Assembly (NCBI GenBank): GCA_036847245.1
Contig: DAIUAL010000008.1
Span: 1 to 39,035 of the forward strand
From: UBA4661 sp002405405
GTDB lineage: Bacteria > Bacteroidota > Ignavibacteria > Kapaibacteriales > UBA4661
Reading direction: 5' to 3'
Length of the DNA: 39,035 nt
The notes below the pieces were generated by a model. That model did no database searches. It had not been told where the DNA came from and saw only the letters and a program-made list of their open reading frames with translations. The position numbers and the translations under genes were made by a program. This document shows positions 25,918 to 34,726 of this stretch, piece after piece; position 1 is the first letter of the stretch; each line of letters starts with the position of its first letter.

Positions 25918-28536
25918 TTAAAACTCAATGCTGAACCCGAAGGTTGGTAAAATCGGCAACATACCGACCATGCGTGTTGTAACGCGGTTCGTGGTTCTAT
26001 CAACCCGATAGTTATATGCAATAACATTCGTCCGATTATAAATGTTAATGATATCCAAATACACACTCCACTTCAATCCAAACCATTCAGGATACGTAGT
26101 AAAGCGCACGTCGAGTCGATGATAATCCGGCAAACGAATTTGATTGATATTCTCTAAACCACCACGATCAACATCAAACACCAATCCACGAAAATCTTGA
26201 TCGATCTGTGCTGTACGTGCCCCGGTTTGTGCGTCATTTTGCAAAGTAATTCTTGGCTTTACACCAAGCGCACCCGTCCATGGAAAACCTGTACCATATG
26301 CCCATGTTACATTCACATCCCAGTTTTTAGCAAACTTATATCCACCTACGATATTCAGAGCATGACGACGATCAAAATTAAATGGTATAATTAATCCATT
26401 ACGGAATCGATTCGACCACGACAACGAGTATGATGCCCATCCGTATAGTGTATTTTCACCGACTGATTGAATCTTTTGGAGCAAGAATTCAACACCATAC
26501 GATTCGCCCGTTGCATTATTTACGGGAATGGTTGTGAGTGAATCACCAATCGATTGCGTAATACGCCAACCTTCGCGCTTGGTAGAATCAGCACCCGGAA
26601 TCCGCGTAGTTGTATAGACCGTTCCCTGTTGCGTCTGCGGAAGAATAACATTATCAAAACCTTTATAGTACGCCTCGACTCGCACTTGCCATTCAGGCGT
26701 AATCATGCGCTCCAATCCAAGAACATAATGCGTAGCTTTCTCAGCAGAAAGTTCACGAAGCCATGGACCCGTAAAATCAAGAAAAACACTTCGGTCAAAT
26801 AATTTTTCATAACCGGGCGATTGATAATAAATGCCGTATGCGGCACGCAGAGTTGTATTGAGATCAAAGGCATATGATGCTGATAAGCGCGGTGCGAGGT
26901 AGCTTTTGTTGATAAGGGTAAAGACATCATAACGTAGCCCCGGTTGAATCGTCAGCTGAGGTGTAACACGAATATTATCGTGAATATATCCCGCAAAACG
27001 GGGATATTCAATAATACTACCAAATGATTCCGGTAATTGTGGTACACGTGGATTCACAGCACGTAGAGCGATTAAGCGCGGATCGAGAAGTAACGTAAAA
27101 TCAACAGATGTCGTAATAAAGTCTGTATTCGCCCCAAACTCAAGGGTGTGATTGCCGAGTCGCCAAGTTGCATCTGTTCGATAGGTTACTTTTTGGAAAT
27201 TAAACGATGTTGTTCCTTCAACCGAAAACAGTGTCGGTACTTGTAGTCCTGCCCTGCGCAAAGAATCTTGTAATTGCTCAAACTGGTCGCGTGTCAGATC
27301 AGGAATACCCACCGCAACCTGACTTCCCCCCGAGCCACCAAAAGTATTTGCTCCTTTGTTACGATACCATGATGCACTGCTACGGAGAACAAAGTTGTCG
27401 GTTGGCGTCCACTTCCAAGTCAGCCCTATCAAATCATTAAATGAACGATCTATCAGTGACAAACTATCTGCACGCTCACGACTTGCCCCACTGGTAAATT
27501 CAGTGTTATCACGGCTGGTAATCATATTTAACGATACCATATGATCGCTGTGGGGTTGTACCGTGAATTTAGCTTGCAGATCACGAAAATTCGGCAAGGC
27601 AACATCACCATCGACAGCACCCGTGGAGCGCGCAATGGGTCCGGCAATCAAATCATAGTATGTTCGTCGTGCCGATACCAAATACGCACCATTCCAAAAA
27701 GGTAATGCTCCCTCGATAATCCCATTTGCCGCAACAATACTGGCATTGAGCTTTCCGGAAATATATCCTTTGTCGCGAGCGCCATCACGATACTTGATAT
27801 CAAGAACAGCAGACAACCGGTCACCATACTGTGCAGGAAATCCACCGGTCATAATTGCAATATCACTCACAATATCAGGATTAAACATCGAAATAAATCC
27901 ATACAAGCGGTACGGATTAAATACCTCAAGATTGTCGATGAGAATCAAATTTTGATCCGGGCTGGAACCGCGAATAACTAACTGCGAAGAAAAATCGCTT
28001 GGTGCAACAATACCCGGCAGCGTTTGCAATGTACGGAAGACATCTTCCACCGCACCTGCTTTGAATTTTGACTCTCGTGGATCGATCTTTATCACACTTG
28101 GTCGTGTATCAGTTTGGTCCTGCTTACGGCGAGAAGCACTCACCTCTACATTTTGCAAAAAAACAGAAGATTCTTTGAGTGTGAGATTGAATGTATTTGT
28201 TTTCCCGGCAATGACTTCCACACGCTGTACAACAGTAGTAAAACCAACCGCTCGTGCCTCTAGCTGATATACACCTGCCGGAATATCGTGAATAACAAAT
28301 GATCCATTTGATCGCGTCACTGCACCATGCAGTACTTGCTTAGAAATAGTATCATCACTTGTTTTTTTTAATGACAAGCGGACACCTGACAACACACCAC
28401 CTTGTCCGGAATAGACTTTACCAGCAATAGAGCCAACCAATGACAGCTGAGTAGTGCGCTGTATCTGCGTCTGCCCAAATACCACCACAGTACTCACGAC
28501 ATACAACCAAATAGCACAAGTAGTAAGAAACTTCAT
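25918..28536 (-). CDS. TonB-dependent receptor with carboxypeptidase-regulatory-like domain
   Basis: An 872-residue outer-membrane receptor. It opens with a signal peptide (MKFLTTCAIWLYVVSTVVVFGQ), then a carboxypeptidase-regulatory-like beta domain (residues ~35-110, GSIAGKVYSGQGGVLSGVRLSL, VIHDIPAGVYQLEARAVGF). Next is the plug (~125-240: VEDVFRTLQTLPGIVAPSDFSSQLVIRG, QNLILIDNLEVFNP, GGFPAQYGDRLSAVLDI), and the rest is the 22-stranded barrel ending in the aromatic SIEF. TonB-coupled uptake is the family role; the ligand is unknown. There is no SusD-like partner next to it, so it is not an obvious polysaccharide-utilisation locus. The ATG at 28536 begins the signal peptide and is preceded by GGGGG; the longer frame is not used. 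Confidence 0.93.
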   Translation of the reverse strand: MKFLTTCAIWLYVVSTVVVFGQTQIQRTTQLSLVGSIAGKVYSGQGGVLSGVRLSLKKTSDDTISKQVLHGAVTRSNGSFVIHDIPAGVYQLEARAVGFTTVVQRVEVIAGKTNTFNLTLKESSVFLQNVEVSASRRKQDQTDTRPSVIKIDPRESKFKAGAVEDVFRTLQTLPGIVAPSDFSSQLVIRGSSPDQNLILIDNLEVFNPYRLYGFISMFNPDIVSDIAIMTGGFPAQYGDRLSAVLDIKYRDGARDKGYISGKLNASIVAANGIIEGALPFWNGAYLVSARRTYYDLIAGPIARSTGAVDGDVALPNFRDLQAKFTVQPHSDHMVSLNMITSRDNTEFTSGASRERADSLSLIDRSFNDLIGLTWKWTPTDNFVLRSSASWYRNKGANTFGGSGGSQVAVGIPDLTRDQFEQLQDSLRRAGLQVPTLFSVEGTTSFNFQKVTYRTDATWRLGNHTLEFGANTDFITTSVDFTLLLDPRLIALRAVNPRVPQLPESFGSIIEYPRFAGYIHDNIRVTPQLTIQPGLRYDVFTLINKSYLAPRLSASYAFDLNTTLRAAYGIYYQSPGYEKLFDRSVFLDFTGPWLRELSAEKATHYVLGLERMITPEWQVRVEAYYKGFDNVILPQTQQGTVYTTTRIPGADSTKREGWRITQSIGDSLTTIPVNNATGESYGVEFLLQKIQSVGENTLYGWASYSLSWSNRFRNGLIIPFNFDRRHALNIVGGYKFAKNWDVNVTWAYGTGFPWTGALGVKPRITLQNDAQTGARTAQIDQDFRGLVFDVDRGGLENINQIRLPDYHRLDVRFTTYPEWFGLKWSVYLDIINIYNRTNVIAYNYRVDRTTNRVTTRMVGMLPILPTFGFSIEF

Positions 28537-28609
28537 TCGACCCCCAAAAGAATGATAGAAATTTTTATCGACGGTGTTGAGTAACATTATTCGCGTGTAC
28601 GGTTTTATT

Positions 28610-30865
28610 TTACGACTTCTTGATAAAACGCGCACCAAAAGCTCCATCTGTACCGTGCACATGCGGAAATGTTTGCAGATAACCGTCTTGGCAAGCACTT
28701 GCAGGTAGAAACGCTTCTGCACGCTCCAAGACAAACTCAGGATAACTTGCAAGAAACCACTCTGCAACTTGGACATTCTCTTCGAGCTCTGTTGAACATG
28801 TACTGTAGACGAGAGTACCACCCGGTTTAACCATATGCACAGCATTGGAAAGAATTTCTCTTTGCAACTGTACAAGCGACTTTAATTCGTCTTTCTCCAG
28901 TTTCCATTTGATATCGGGATGTTTCGCAAGAGTAACGATACCGGAACATGGCGCATCAACCAAGACTACATCTGCTTGTGCATCAAAGTTGTATTGACGT
29001 GCATCCTGACAAATTGTTTTGACAATCGAGATACCAAGACGTGCAATATTTTCCTTGATAATACGAAGCTTTCCATCGTATTTATCAACCGCCACTATCT
29101 TACCTTTGTTCTCCATCAGCTCTGCCATGAAAGTTGTTTTACCACCCGGTGCAGCACACAAATCGTAAACAAGTTGATCGGGCTTCGGATCTGCCAAACG
29201 AACGACCAACGATGCGCTAACATCTTGCACGGAAAACCACCCATTTTGGAATGGCTCCCAGTCGCGGACAGCTGCCAAAGAGTTTACCAGATAGCTTCGA
29301 GATTCCAAAGGCGATTGAGTAAACTTTATGCTCTGCTCTTTTAAACTCTCTAAGTACCCTGCAAGTTCCTCATTACTTGCTCGAAGTGCATTCAATCGCA
29401 AGGTTACTTTGGGTCGTTCATTGTTAGCAATCAGTAGCTTTTCAGTTGCCTCTTCGCCAAATCGCTCTACCCAACGCTTGACCATCCATTGCGGATGAGA
29501 ATAGCTTATTGAAGCAAATCGAACAAAATCTTCTTCGCGTGCCGGGAATCGAATATTCTTAATGTTTTGCAAGATGTTCCGCAAGACAGCATTAACAAGA
29601 TTTGCAGAACGGGTTCCTTTCAAGCGTTTAACAATTTCTACTGATTCATTTACAGCGGCAAAAGGTGGAATTTTAGTCAGCATAAGCATTTGATACAAGG
29701 CAATACGCATGGCATTCTTGACCGGCACAATGCATTTGACAAACTCACCATGATAAAAGCCCGTAAGCACCCAATCCAATTTCGACTGCCAACGCGTAAC
29801 GCCATAGACCAATTCCGTAAGCAAAGCACGATCAAGCGAATTTAATTCTTGATTTACTTCATGCTCATGTTCGAGTAACTTATCGAGATAGACATCTGCT
29901 TGGTCATAGCGTGATAAAATGCGAATTGCTGCACCACGTGCACCATTATACAAGGGGTCTTCATCGCGGTTGATTGCTAAGTCATTATTCACACGAAACT
30001 CCGGATAACGATCATCGACAGGTCCTTTAGGGATAAACATTTTTCTCCGATTCGGTTCTTGAGTACCGTATTCGTTGAACTCACGAGACTGAGCTGCACG
30101 TGGTTCATGATGCTCAGCCGATCCACTCGGATGCTCACGGTGAGAACTTCTTAGCTCTTGTATGCCCACAGCATCTTGCGCAATGCTGCGTTCCTCAGCA
30201 TCATGTTGGGTCGATTCATGCTCTATTGTCTCACGACTATTGTTACTATCATTGCCTTTAAGATTTCTACGATCGTAACGTTGATCCTGACCTTGTCGTT
30301 GCGATTGACGGTCGAAACGTTTTCCACCATGAGGTGTTCTTTCTTCAGAACGCTGCTCATTACCATAATTTGTCGACGCTTCAACAGAAGGGTGTTTTCC
30401 GGTTTCTACCTGCAACTGTTCATGCTCAGTAGCAGGATGTCTTTCAGAAGATTGACTATGCCGATGCTGTCTGTGTTCATGGCGACCATGGCGTGGAGAG
30501 CGTTGCTCATTATGTTCACGATTGCGTCCATGCTCGTGGCGTGACTCGTTCTTTGATCTCTTGCGCTCGTTAGGTGACTGTTGCCCTTGCTCAGTGGATA
30601 CTGTTGAAATCTGCTCTTCTTGGGTATTTACTGATTCGTCTTCTTTTCGGTAATGCTTCGGGTCGCTATCTCTGCGTCGATCACGATTTTGTTCACGATC
30701 CTGCTCGCGGTTTTGCCAATGTTTACCTTTCTTGTGCTCATGACGGTTATGTTTATGATTGCGATGAGGATGCTTACTCTGAGGATGTTCTCCTGGATGT
30801 TGCCCTGAACTTTCTTTACCTACTTGTTGTTCTTTTTGCTCTAACGGCAATTCTTGGTTATGCAT
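28610..30865 (-). CDS. rsmB: 16S rRNA (cytosine-967-C5)-methyltransferase RsmB with long N-terminal extension
   Basis: Residues ~305-751 are a normal RsmB: the NusB-like RNA-binding domain (RGAAIRILSRYDQADVYLDKLL to SANLVNAVLRNIL), then the SAM methyltransferase domain with VYDLCAAPGGKTTFMAELM, VLVDAPCSG and the catalytic YSTCST (Cys about 690). It methylates C967 of 16S rRNA. The first ~275 residues are not part of the family: an unbroken stretch dominated by His, Arg, Glu, Gln, Asn and Ser. It is highly charged and probably disordered. An internal ATG at 30038-30040 (residue 276) has GGAG four bases upstream and gives a 476-residue RsmB close to normal length, so that start is also possible. 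The outer ATG has no Shine-Dalgarno. The TonB receptor gene follows 73 bp downstream. Confidence 0.9.
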   Translation of the reverse strand: MHNQELPLEQKEQQVGKESSGQHPGEHPQSKHPHRNHKHNRHEHKKGKHWQNREQDREQNRDRRRDSDPKHYRKEDESVNTQEEQISTVSTEQGQQSPNERKRSKNESRHEHGRNREHNEQRSPRHGRHEHRQHRHSQSSERHPATEHEQLQVETGKHPSVEASTNYGNEQRSEERTPHGGKRFDRQSQRQGQDQRYDRRNLKGNDSNNSRETIEHESTQHDAEERSIAQDAVGIQELRSSHREHPSGSAEHHEPRAAQSREFNEYGTQEPNRRKMFIPKGPVDDRYPEFRVNNDLAINRDEDPLYNGARGAAIRILSRYDQADVYLDKLLEHEHEVNQELNSLDRALLTELVYGVTRWQSKLDWVLTGFYHGEFVKCIVPVKNAMRIALYQMLMLTKIPPFAAVNESVEIVKRLKGTRSANLVNAVLRNILQNIKNIRFPAREEDFVRFASISYSHPQWMVKRWVERFGEEATEKLLIANNERPKVTLRLNALRASNEELAGYLESLKEQSIKFTQSPLESRSYLVNSLAAVRDWEPFQNGWFSVQDVSASLVVRLADPKPDQLVYDLCAAPGGKTTFMAELMENKGKIVAVDKYDGKLRIIKENIARLGISIVKTICQDARQYNFDAQADVVLVDAPCSGIVTLAKHPDIKWKLEKDELKSLVQLQREILSNAVHMVKPGGTLVYSTCSTELEENVQVAEWFLASYPEFVLERAEAFLPASACQDGYLQTFPHVHGTDGAFGARFIKKS

Positions 30866-31143
30866 AGTGTGAATGAAAAAAATGTTCTACGAAAAAAAAT
30901 GTTCATACGTTATGAACACTTGCAAAACTAACAAACTCCCTACAGACAGCTTTCTGCAATACAAGAATTCTTTCGTAGAAAGATTTCATGAAAGCTTATA
31001 CAAAAGAAGTTTGGATTTAGAATTGGACTACGAATAAATCTTTGATAATTTCCTACGTCTTTACGCATAACTATTAATCGTTAGGTACTTTTTTCTCTTT
31101 GTAACCAGCATATAGCTTCCTTTTGTTTTCTTGCGGTGAACTT
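30866..31143. promoter_or_regulatory. Divergent promoter region, rsmB and outer-membrane operon
   Basis: A 278-bp AT-rich gap between divergent genes, holding the inverted repeat at 30900-30918. It should carry the promoters of rsmB and of the barrel-PD40/OmpA-ppx operon. No gene is seen in it. Confidence 0.45.
30900..30918. promoter_or_regulatory. Palindromic operator candidate near the rsmB start
   Basis: A perfect inverted repeat, arms TGTTCATA and TATGAACA around CGT, ending 35 bases before the rsmB ATG on the minus strand. An arm length of 8 with a 3-base centre suits a dimeric repressor. As RNA it would form a short AU-rich hairpin, so it is not a terminator. Confidence 0.4.
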
Positions 31144-31995
31144 ATGATTCATACCATTGTTTCTTTTCGCTCTCTCTTACTTTCTGTTCGGGCTGGTGGT
31201 ATGATGATTCTTGCATTGTTGTGCATGATATCCGGCACATACACTACCCACGCTCAAATCAGTAAACTCTCCAATCCACTTGAAGCCGGTCGTATTCAAA
31301 TTCCCGATCGCTGGGGTGTACTTATTGGTACAGGATTCAATGCACAAAGCGGTACATTCATCTCTGCATGCAACTGCGAATTCAATAATGGTCGGCAGGC
31401 AGGCTTTCTTGCTGGTGTTTTGTGGGAAAAATTTCTGTCTGAGAAGCTTGTTGTTGGAGCACGGGTAACACTAGAAAACCGTTCTGTTCGTGCCGCTTTT
31501 CGTGAATACGAAACAGTGTCACTCAGTGCACTGAATTCTCCAGGAACACGCTTTGATGTACCAATTCTCTTTCGTCATATCGGAGAAGCGAATTTTACAG
31601 CTCTTGCAGTTACACCATACATTTCTTGGTATCCCGGTGGCAGATTTTTCCTATCGGCGGGATTGCAACCCCATTTTCTTATCAGCAATAATTTACGACA
31701 TACTAAAGAACTTGTCAATGAAAGTGCCTTGCTCCCCAACGGTGAATTAGCCCTACTTCAGTTTGCGGAAAATGGTTCTTCTTCTTTGTTAATTCAAGAC
31801 TCTGAATTTCCACAAACAAGTTCATTCCAATTTGCCATGACATTGTCTTCGGGGTATGATATCCGATTATCACGTTCCATATATGTTACGCCAATGGTAC
31901 AGTATGTGATTCCCTTTACCTCCATCTCGCCTGCAACCGATAACTTTCGTATTTCTGCCTTGCAGTTACTTCTTGCCGTGAAAACAGTATTTTGA
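31144..31995 (+). CDS. Probable outer-membrane beta-barrel protein
   Basis: A 283-residue protein I do not recognise by name. A signal peptide (GGMMILALLCMISGTYTTHAQ) precedes a region of alternating hydrophobic strands: WGVLIGTGFNAQSG, AGFLAGVLWEKFLSEKLVVGARVTLENR, ITPYISW-like AVTPYISWYPGGRFFLSAGLQ and VTPMVQYVIPF. The last residue is Phe (LLLAVKTVF), the usual barrel signature. It resembles PorT-like or OmpW-like eight-stranded barrels only in general form. It is one base from the PD40/OmpA gene and probably forms an envelope complex with it, an inference from position. The start is the ATG at 31144 with GGTGA before it; the TTG at 31123 is less likely. Confidence 0.75.
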   Translation: MIHTIVSFRSLLLSVRAGGMMILALLCMISGTYTTHAQISKLSNPLEAGRIQIPDRWGVLIGTGFNAQSGTFISACNCEFNNGRQAGFLAGVLWEKFLSEKLVVGARVTLENRSVRAAFREYETVSLSALNSPGTRFDVPILFRHIGEANFTALAVTPYISWYPGGRFFLSAGLQPHFLISNNLRHTKELVNESALLPNGELALLQFAENGSSSLLIQDSEFPQTSSFQFAMTLSSGYDIRLSRSIYVTPMVQYVIPFTSISPATDNFRISALQLLLAVKTVF

Positions 31996-31996
31996 T

Positions 31997-33439
31997 ATGC
32001 CTTCATCTCCACTCCATTCTTTCAGCGAGCGAACATCTTCCTTTTTTTACTTCCAATTAGCTTCTACCATAGCAGTTGTAGTATTCTTGTTAGGAAGTAT
32101 TGTTGCCCCTGCTATACTCTTTGCCAATGATGACACTCCGCGTCGTGGTACAATGTATGCGCTTGTTCTTGAGCCAAATGCCCCGCAATCAGCTGATGCT
32201 TTTAATGCATCGAGTGTAAAAATTATTTATCTTGGTGCAATGGTAAATTCTCCCGTGATTGACTATGCACCAACAGTGAGTGCCGATGGCAAAACCTTAT
32301 ACTTTGTATCGAACCGTCCCGGGAGCAAGGCGTATATCAAAGCCGATCAAGAAAGATTCAAACTCGCTGGCGATGCTATTTACTCACATGATTTTTGGGT
32401 GACGACCAAGCGTAATCGCCTCGATACGGTGTTTCAAGCTGTCCTCAATGTTGACACTTCTACTGTAAGCGATCAGACGCTCAATACGCCTCGTGATGAA
32501 GGAGTTGCCTCGATTTCCGCCGACCGCCGTAAATTTTACTTTACTGGATGTGATCGATTCGACGGCTATGGCGACTGCGATATTTATGTTGCTGAAATTC
32601 AAGCCAATGGCACATGGGGTAAGCCACAAAATCTCGGTGAAGCCATCAATACCTCTGCGTGGGAGGGACATCCTTCAATTGCTCCAAAGCAAGATCGTTT
32701 ATACTTTGCATCGAATCGTAAAGAAGGCGAAGGTGACATGGACATCTGGTATAGCGATTGGGATTACAAAGAAAAAAAATGGAAAACCGCAAAAAATCTT
32801 GGAACTGTTGTTAATACATCCGGTCGTGAGTGGTCACCATTTATTGCCGCCAATAATGCTGAATTATTTTTCTCTTCTGACGCACACTCCCCTAATTATG
32901 GCGGTACTGATTTCTATGTGAGTATGCGCGATGAAAGCGATCGGTGGACACGCCCTCGCAATCTTGGACAACCCATCAATACACCCGCGGACGAAGCATT
33001 TCTTTCCTCCCCTGCGCAACGTGATGTTCTGTACTTTGCTTCGCGGCGTACCGATATTCCGAATTATCAAGGTAACTATGATCTTTTCATGGCAACAGTG
33101 CCATCCAATGCTCAAGCAATTACGGTGAGTGTAAGCGTAGTTGATGACTGCTCCGGTCAAAATGTACCTGCAACAATTTCAGTGTATAACAAGCTCACGC
33201 AAGCACTGTTTTCCGACACAGTGAATGCGACATCGCAGAGCACTTTAGAGTTTGTTGTCAATGATTTTGATTTCGGCGGCTCACGAAGTTTTGCTAAAAA
33301 TGTTACCTACACTATCGTTGCATCACACCCACGCTTTGGCTCTGTTGAACGTTCGATAGTTATCGAACGCCCCAATCGAGGAAAAAAAAATATCGAAGTA
33401 CCACCCGTTGTTTTCCGTGTTGGTGGTAAGCCCTCATAA
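31997..33439 (+). CDS. PD40 beta-propeller protein, N-terminal part of a split PD40/OmpA gene
   Basis: A 480-residue protein with an N-terminal membrane-type signal (TIAVVVFLLGSIVAPAILFA). It carries repeated PD40/WD40-like blades with the motif pattern of these propellers: DYAPTVSADGKTLYFVSNRPG, EGVASISADRRKFYFTGC, WEGHPSIAPKQDRLYFASNRKEG, EWSPFIAANNAELFFSSDAH and AFLSSPAQRDVLYFASRR. Each is followed by a NLG-type turn (KPQNLGEAINT, TAKNLGTVVNT, RPRNLGQPINT). A beta domain follows (VSVSVVDDCSGQ). It ends at TAA 33437-33439, but the frame continues after the stop into OmpA-like sequence, so this is half of a longer protein. It starts one base after the barrel gene. Confidence 0.85.
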   Translation: MPSSPLHSFSERTSSFFYFQLASTIAVVVFLLGSIVAPAILFANDDTPRRGTMYALVLEPNAPQSADAFNASSVKIIYLGAMVNSPVIDYAPTVSADGKTLYFVSNRPGSKAYIKADQERFKLAGDAIYSHDFWVTTKRNRLDTVFQAVLNVDTSTVSDQTLNTPRDEGVASISADRRKFYFTGCDRFDGYGDCDIYVAEIQANGTWGKPQNLGEAINTSAWEGHPSIAPKQDRLYFASNRKEGEGDMDIWYSDWDYKEKKWKTAKNLGTVVNTSGREWSPFIAANNAELFFSSDAHSPNYGGTDFYVSMRDESDRWTRPRNLGQPINTPADEAFLSSPAQRDVLYFASRRTDIPNYQGNYDLFMATVPSNAQAITVSVSVVDDCSGQNVPATISVYNKLTQALFSDTVNATSQSTLEFVVNDFDFGGSRSFAKNVTYTIVASHPRFGSVERSIVIERPNRGKKNIEVPPVVFRVGGKPS

Positions 33440-34726
33440 AATGCAGTTATTGATACTATTGAGTATACCAATCGATATAGTGCTATCAAACCTACGATTA
33501 AGCAGCATAAAGGGCTTGTTATCGAGGAAATCACTTCGCTATCAGTTTTCCGCTTACTGCCCCATGTATTTTTTGATAGTGCTAAATCTACGATACCTTC
33601 CCGCTATAAACTTCTTACCAGTCATCAAACACTTGATTTTACTGATTCAACTATTCGTGGCGGAGTGATGGACAAGTACTATCATGTATTGAATGTCTTT
33701 GGCTATCGGATGAAAAAGTTTCCTTCAGCACAGCTGACGATTACAGGTAGTTTGTCGCATCAGGAAATTGACCAACAATTAGACACATCACTAGCTCGCC
33801 AACGTGCTCATAGTATCGCGGAATATTTGCAGAATATGTGGGGAATCGATCCTACGCGATTGCGTGTACAAGCACGTTTACTCCCGCAAGTCCCTTCGGA
33901 TGAACGTGATTCTCTCAGCATTGAAGAGAATCGACGTGTAGAAATGGTCTCCGATGATTGGAATATCATGCGTCCAATTACCGACCGCGAACCAACTCAT
34001 GTTCTACTTCCACGCAGTATGGAGTTTCGCCCGCTCCTCTCTTCAACAAGTACGTTTTCGGCGCAGGCAGAACATCGTATTATCATTGAACGCGGTGGCA
34101 AACCTTATCGTATCATTCCCCTGACCAATAGTACAACATTGAAGAATACGCTGTCTTCAACAACAACAGGAATCACATTTGATTGGACATCCTCGCAGGA
34201 TACAACCCCAAAAGACACTCTACATTTTACAGCACGATACAGTGTTCGAGAGCCAAGCGGCAAAGAGTGTAGCGCGGAACCAATCAGTATTCCCATTATG
34301 CGCATTACGCACGACGACAAGCTTCGCGCCAATGTTGATGAGACGACGAACGAACGTTATACTTTGATGCTGTTTCCTTTTGACCAAGCAGAACTTGGCA
34401 CGCTGAACGAACGTATTTTGCGAGATTACCTTGTGCCGCGATTATCGGCAAATTCAACCATTCAAATTGGTGGTTATACAGATCTGATCGGATTAGACGA
34501 TCACAATATGAGCTTATCAGAAAGTCGCGCCTTCTCCGTACAAAAATTCTTAGTGAACACCCTCCAAGGCAAATACAAATCCATGACTGCACAAGGGTTT
34601 GGCGAAACGGTAAAACTTTTTTCTGAACAGTTTCCCGAAGGTCGTATGTATAATCGTACCGTGATGCTTCACATTGCAACTCCAATACGCGACATTTTCC
34701 AACAACTTCTTCGTGATATGCAATGA
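33440..34726 (+). pseudogene. OmpA-like C-terminal part of the split PD40/OmpA gene
   Basis: Directly after the TAA the same frame carries on (NAVIDTIEYTNRYSAIKP, then LLPHVFFDSAKSTIPSRYKLL). There is no in-frame ATG, GTG or TTG until GTG 33665, so the conserved start of an OmpA-like domain is ahead of any start. It holds two OmpA-type regions: a first at VFFDSAKSTIPSRY to GIDPTRLRVQARLL, and a second from FPFDQAELGTLNERIL through TIQIGGYTDLIGLDDHN and LSESRAFSVQKFLVNTL to EGRMYNRTVMLHI. OmpA-like domains bind peptidoglycan. A free-standing protein from GTG 33665 would lack the beginning of the first domain. Its last four bases overlap the start of ppx (ATGA), which indicates translation normally reaches here. 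Either a nonsense mutation, a sequencing error or readthrough explains it. Confidence 0.7.

Noticed and set aside
25918..28536. SusC/SusD-type polysaccharide locus
   Set aside because: The receptor has no SusD-like neighbour and no glycoside hydrolases nearby; it is called only a TonB-dependent receptor.
28919..29344. Plus-strand 141-residue open frame inside rsmB
   Set aside because: It is antisense to the conserved methyltransferase domain and has no family signature.
30158..30867. Plus-strand open frames opposite the RsmB extension (30158-30544 and 30574-30867)
   Set aside because: They mirror the biased codons of the RsmB frame, show no domain, and lack a good start; they are shadows.
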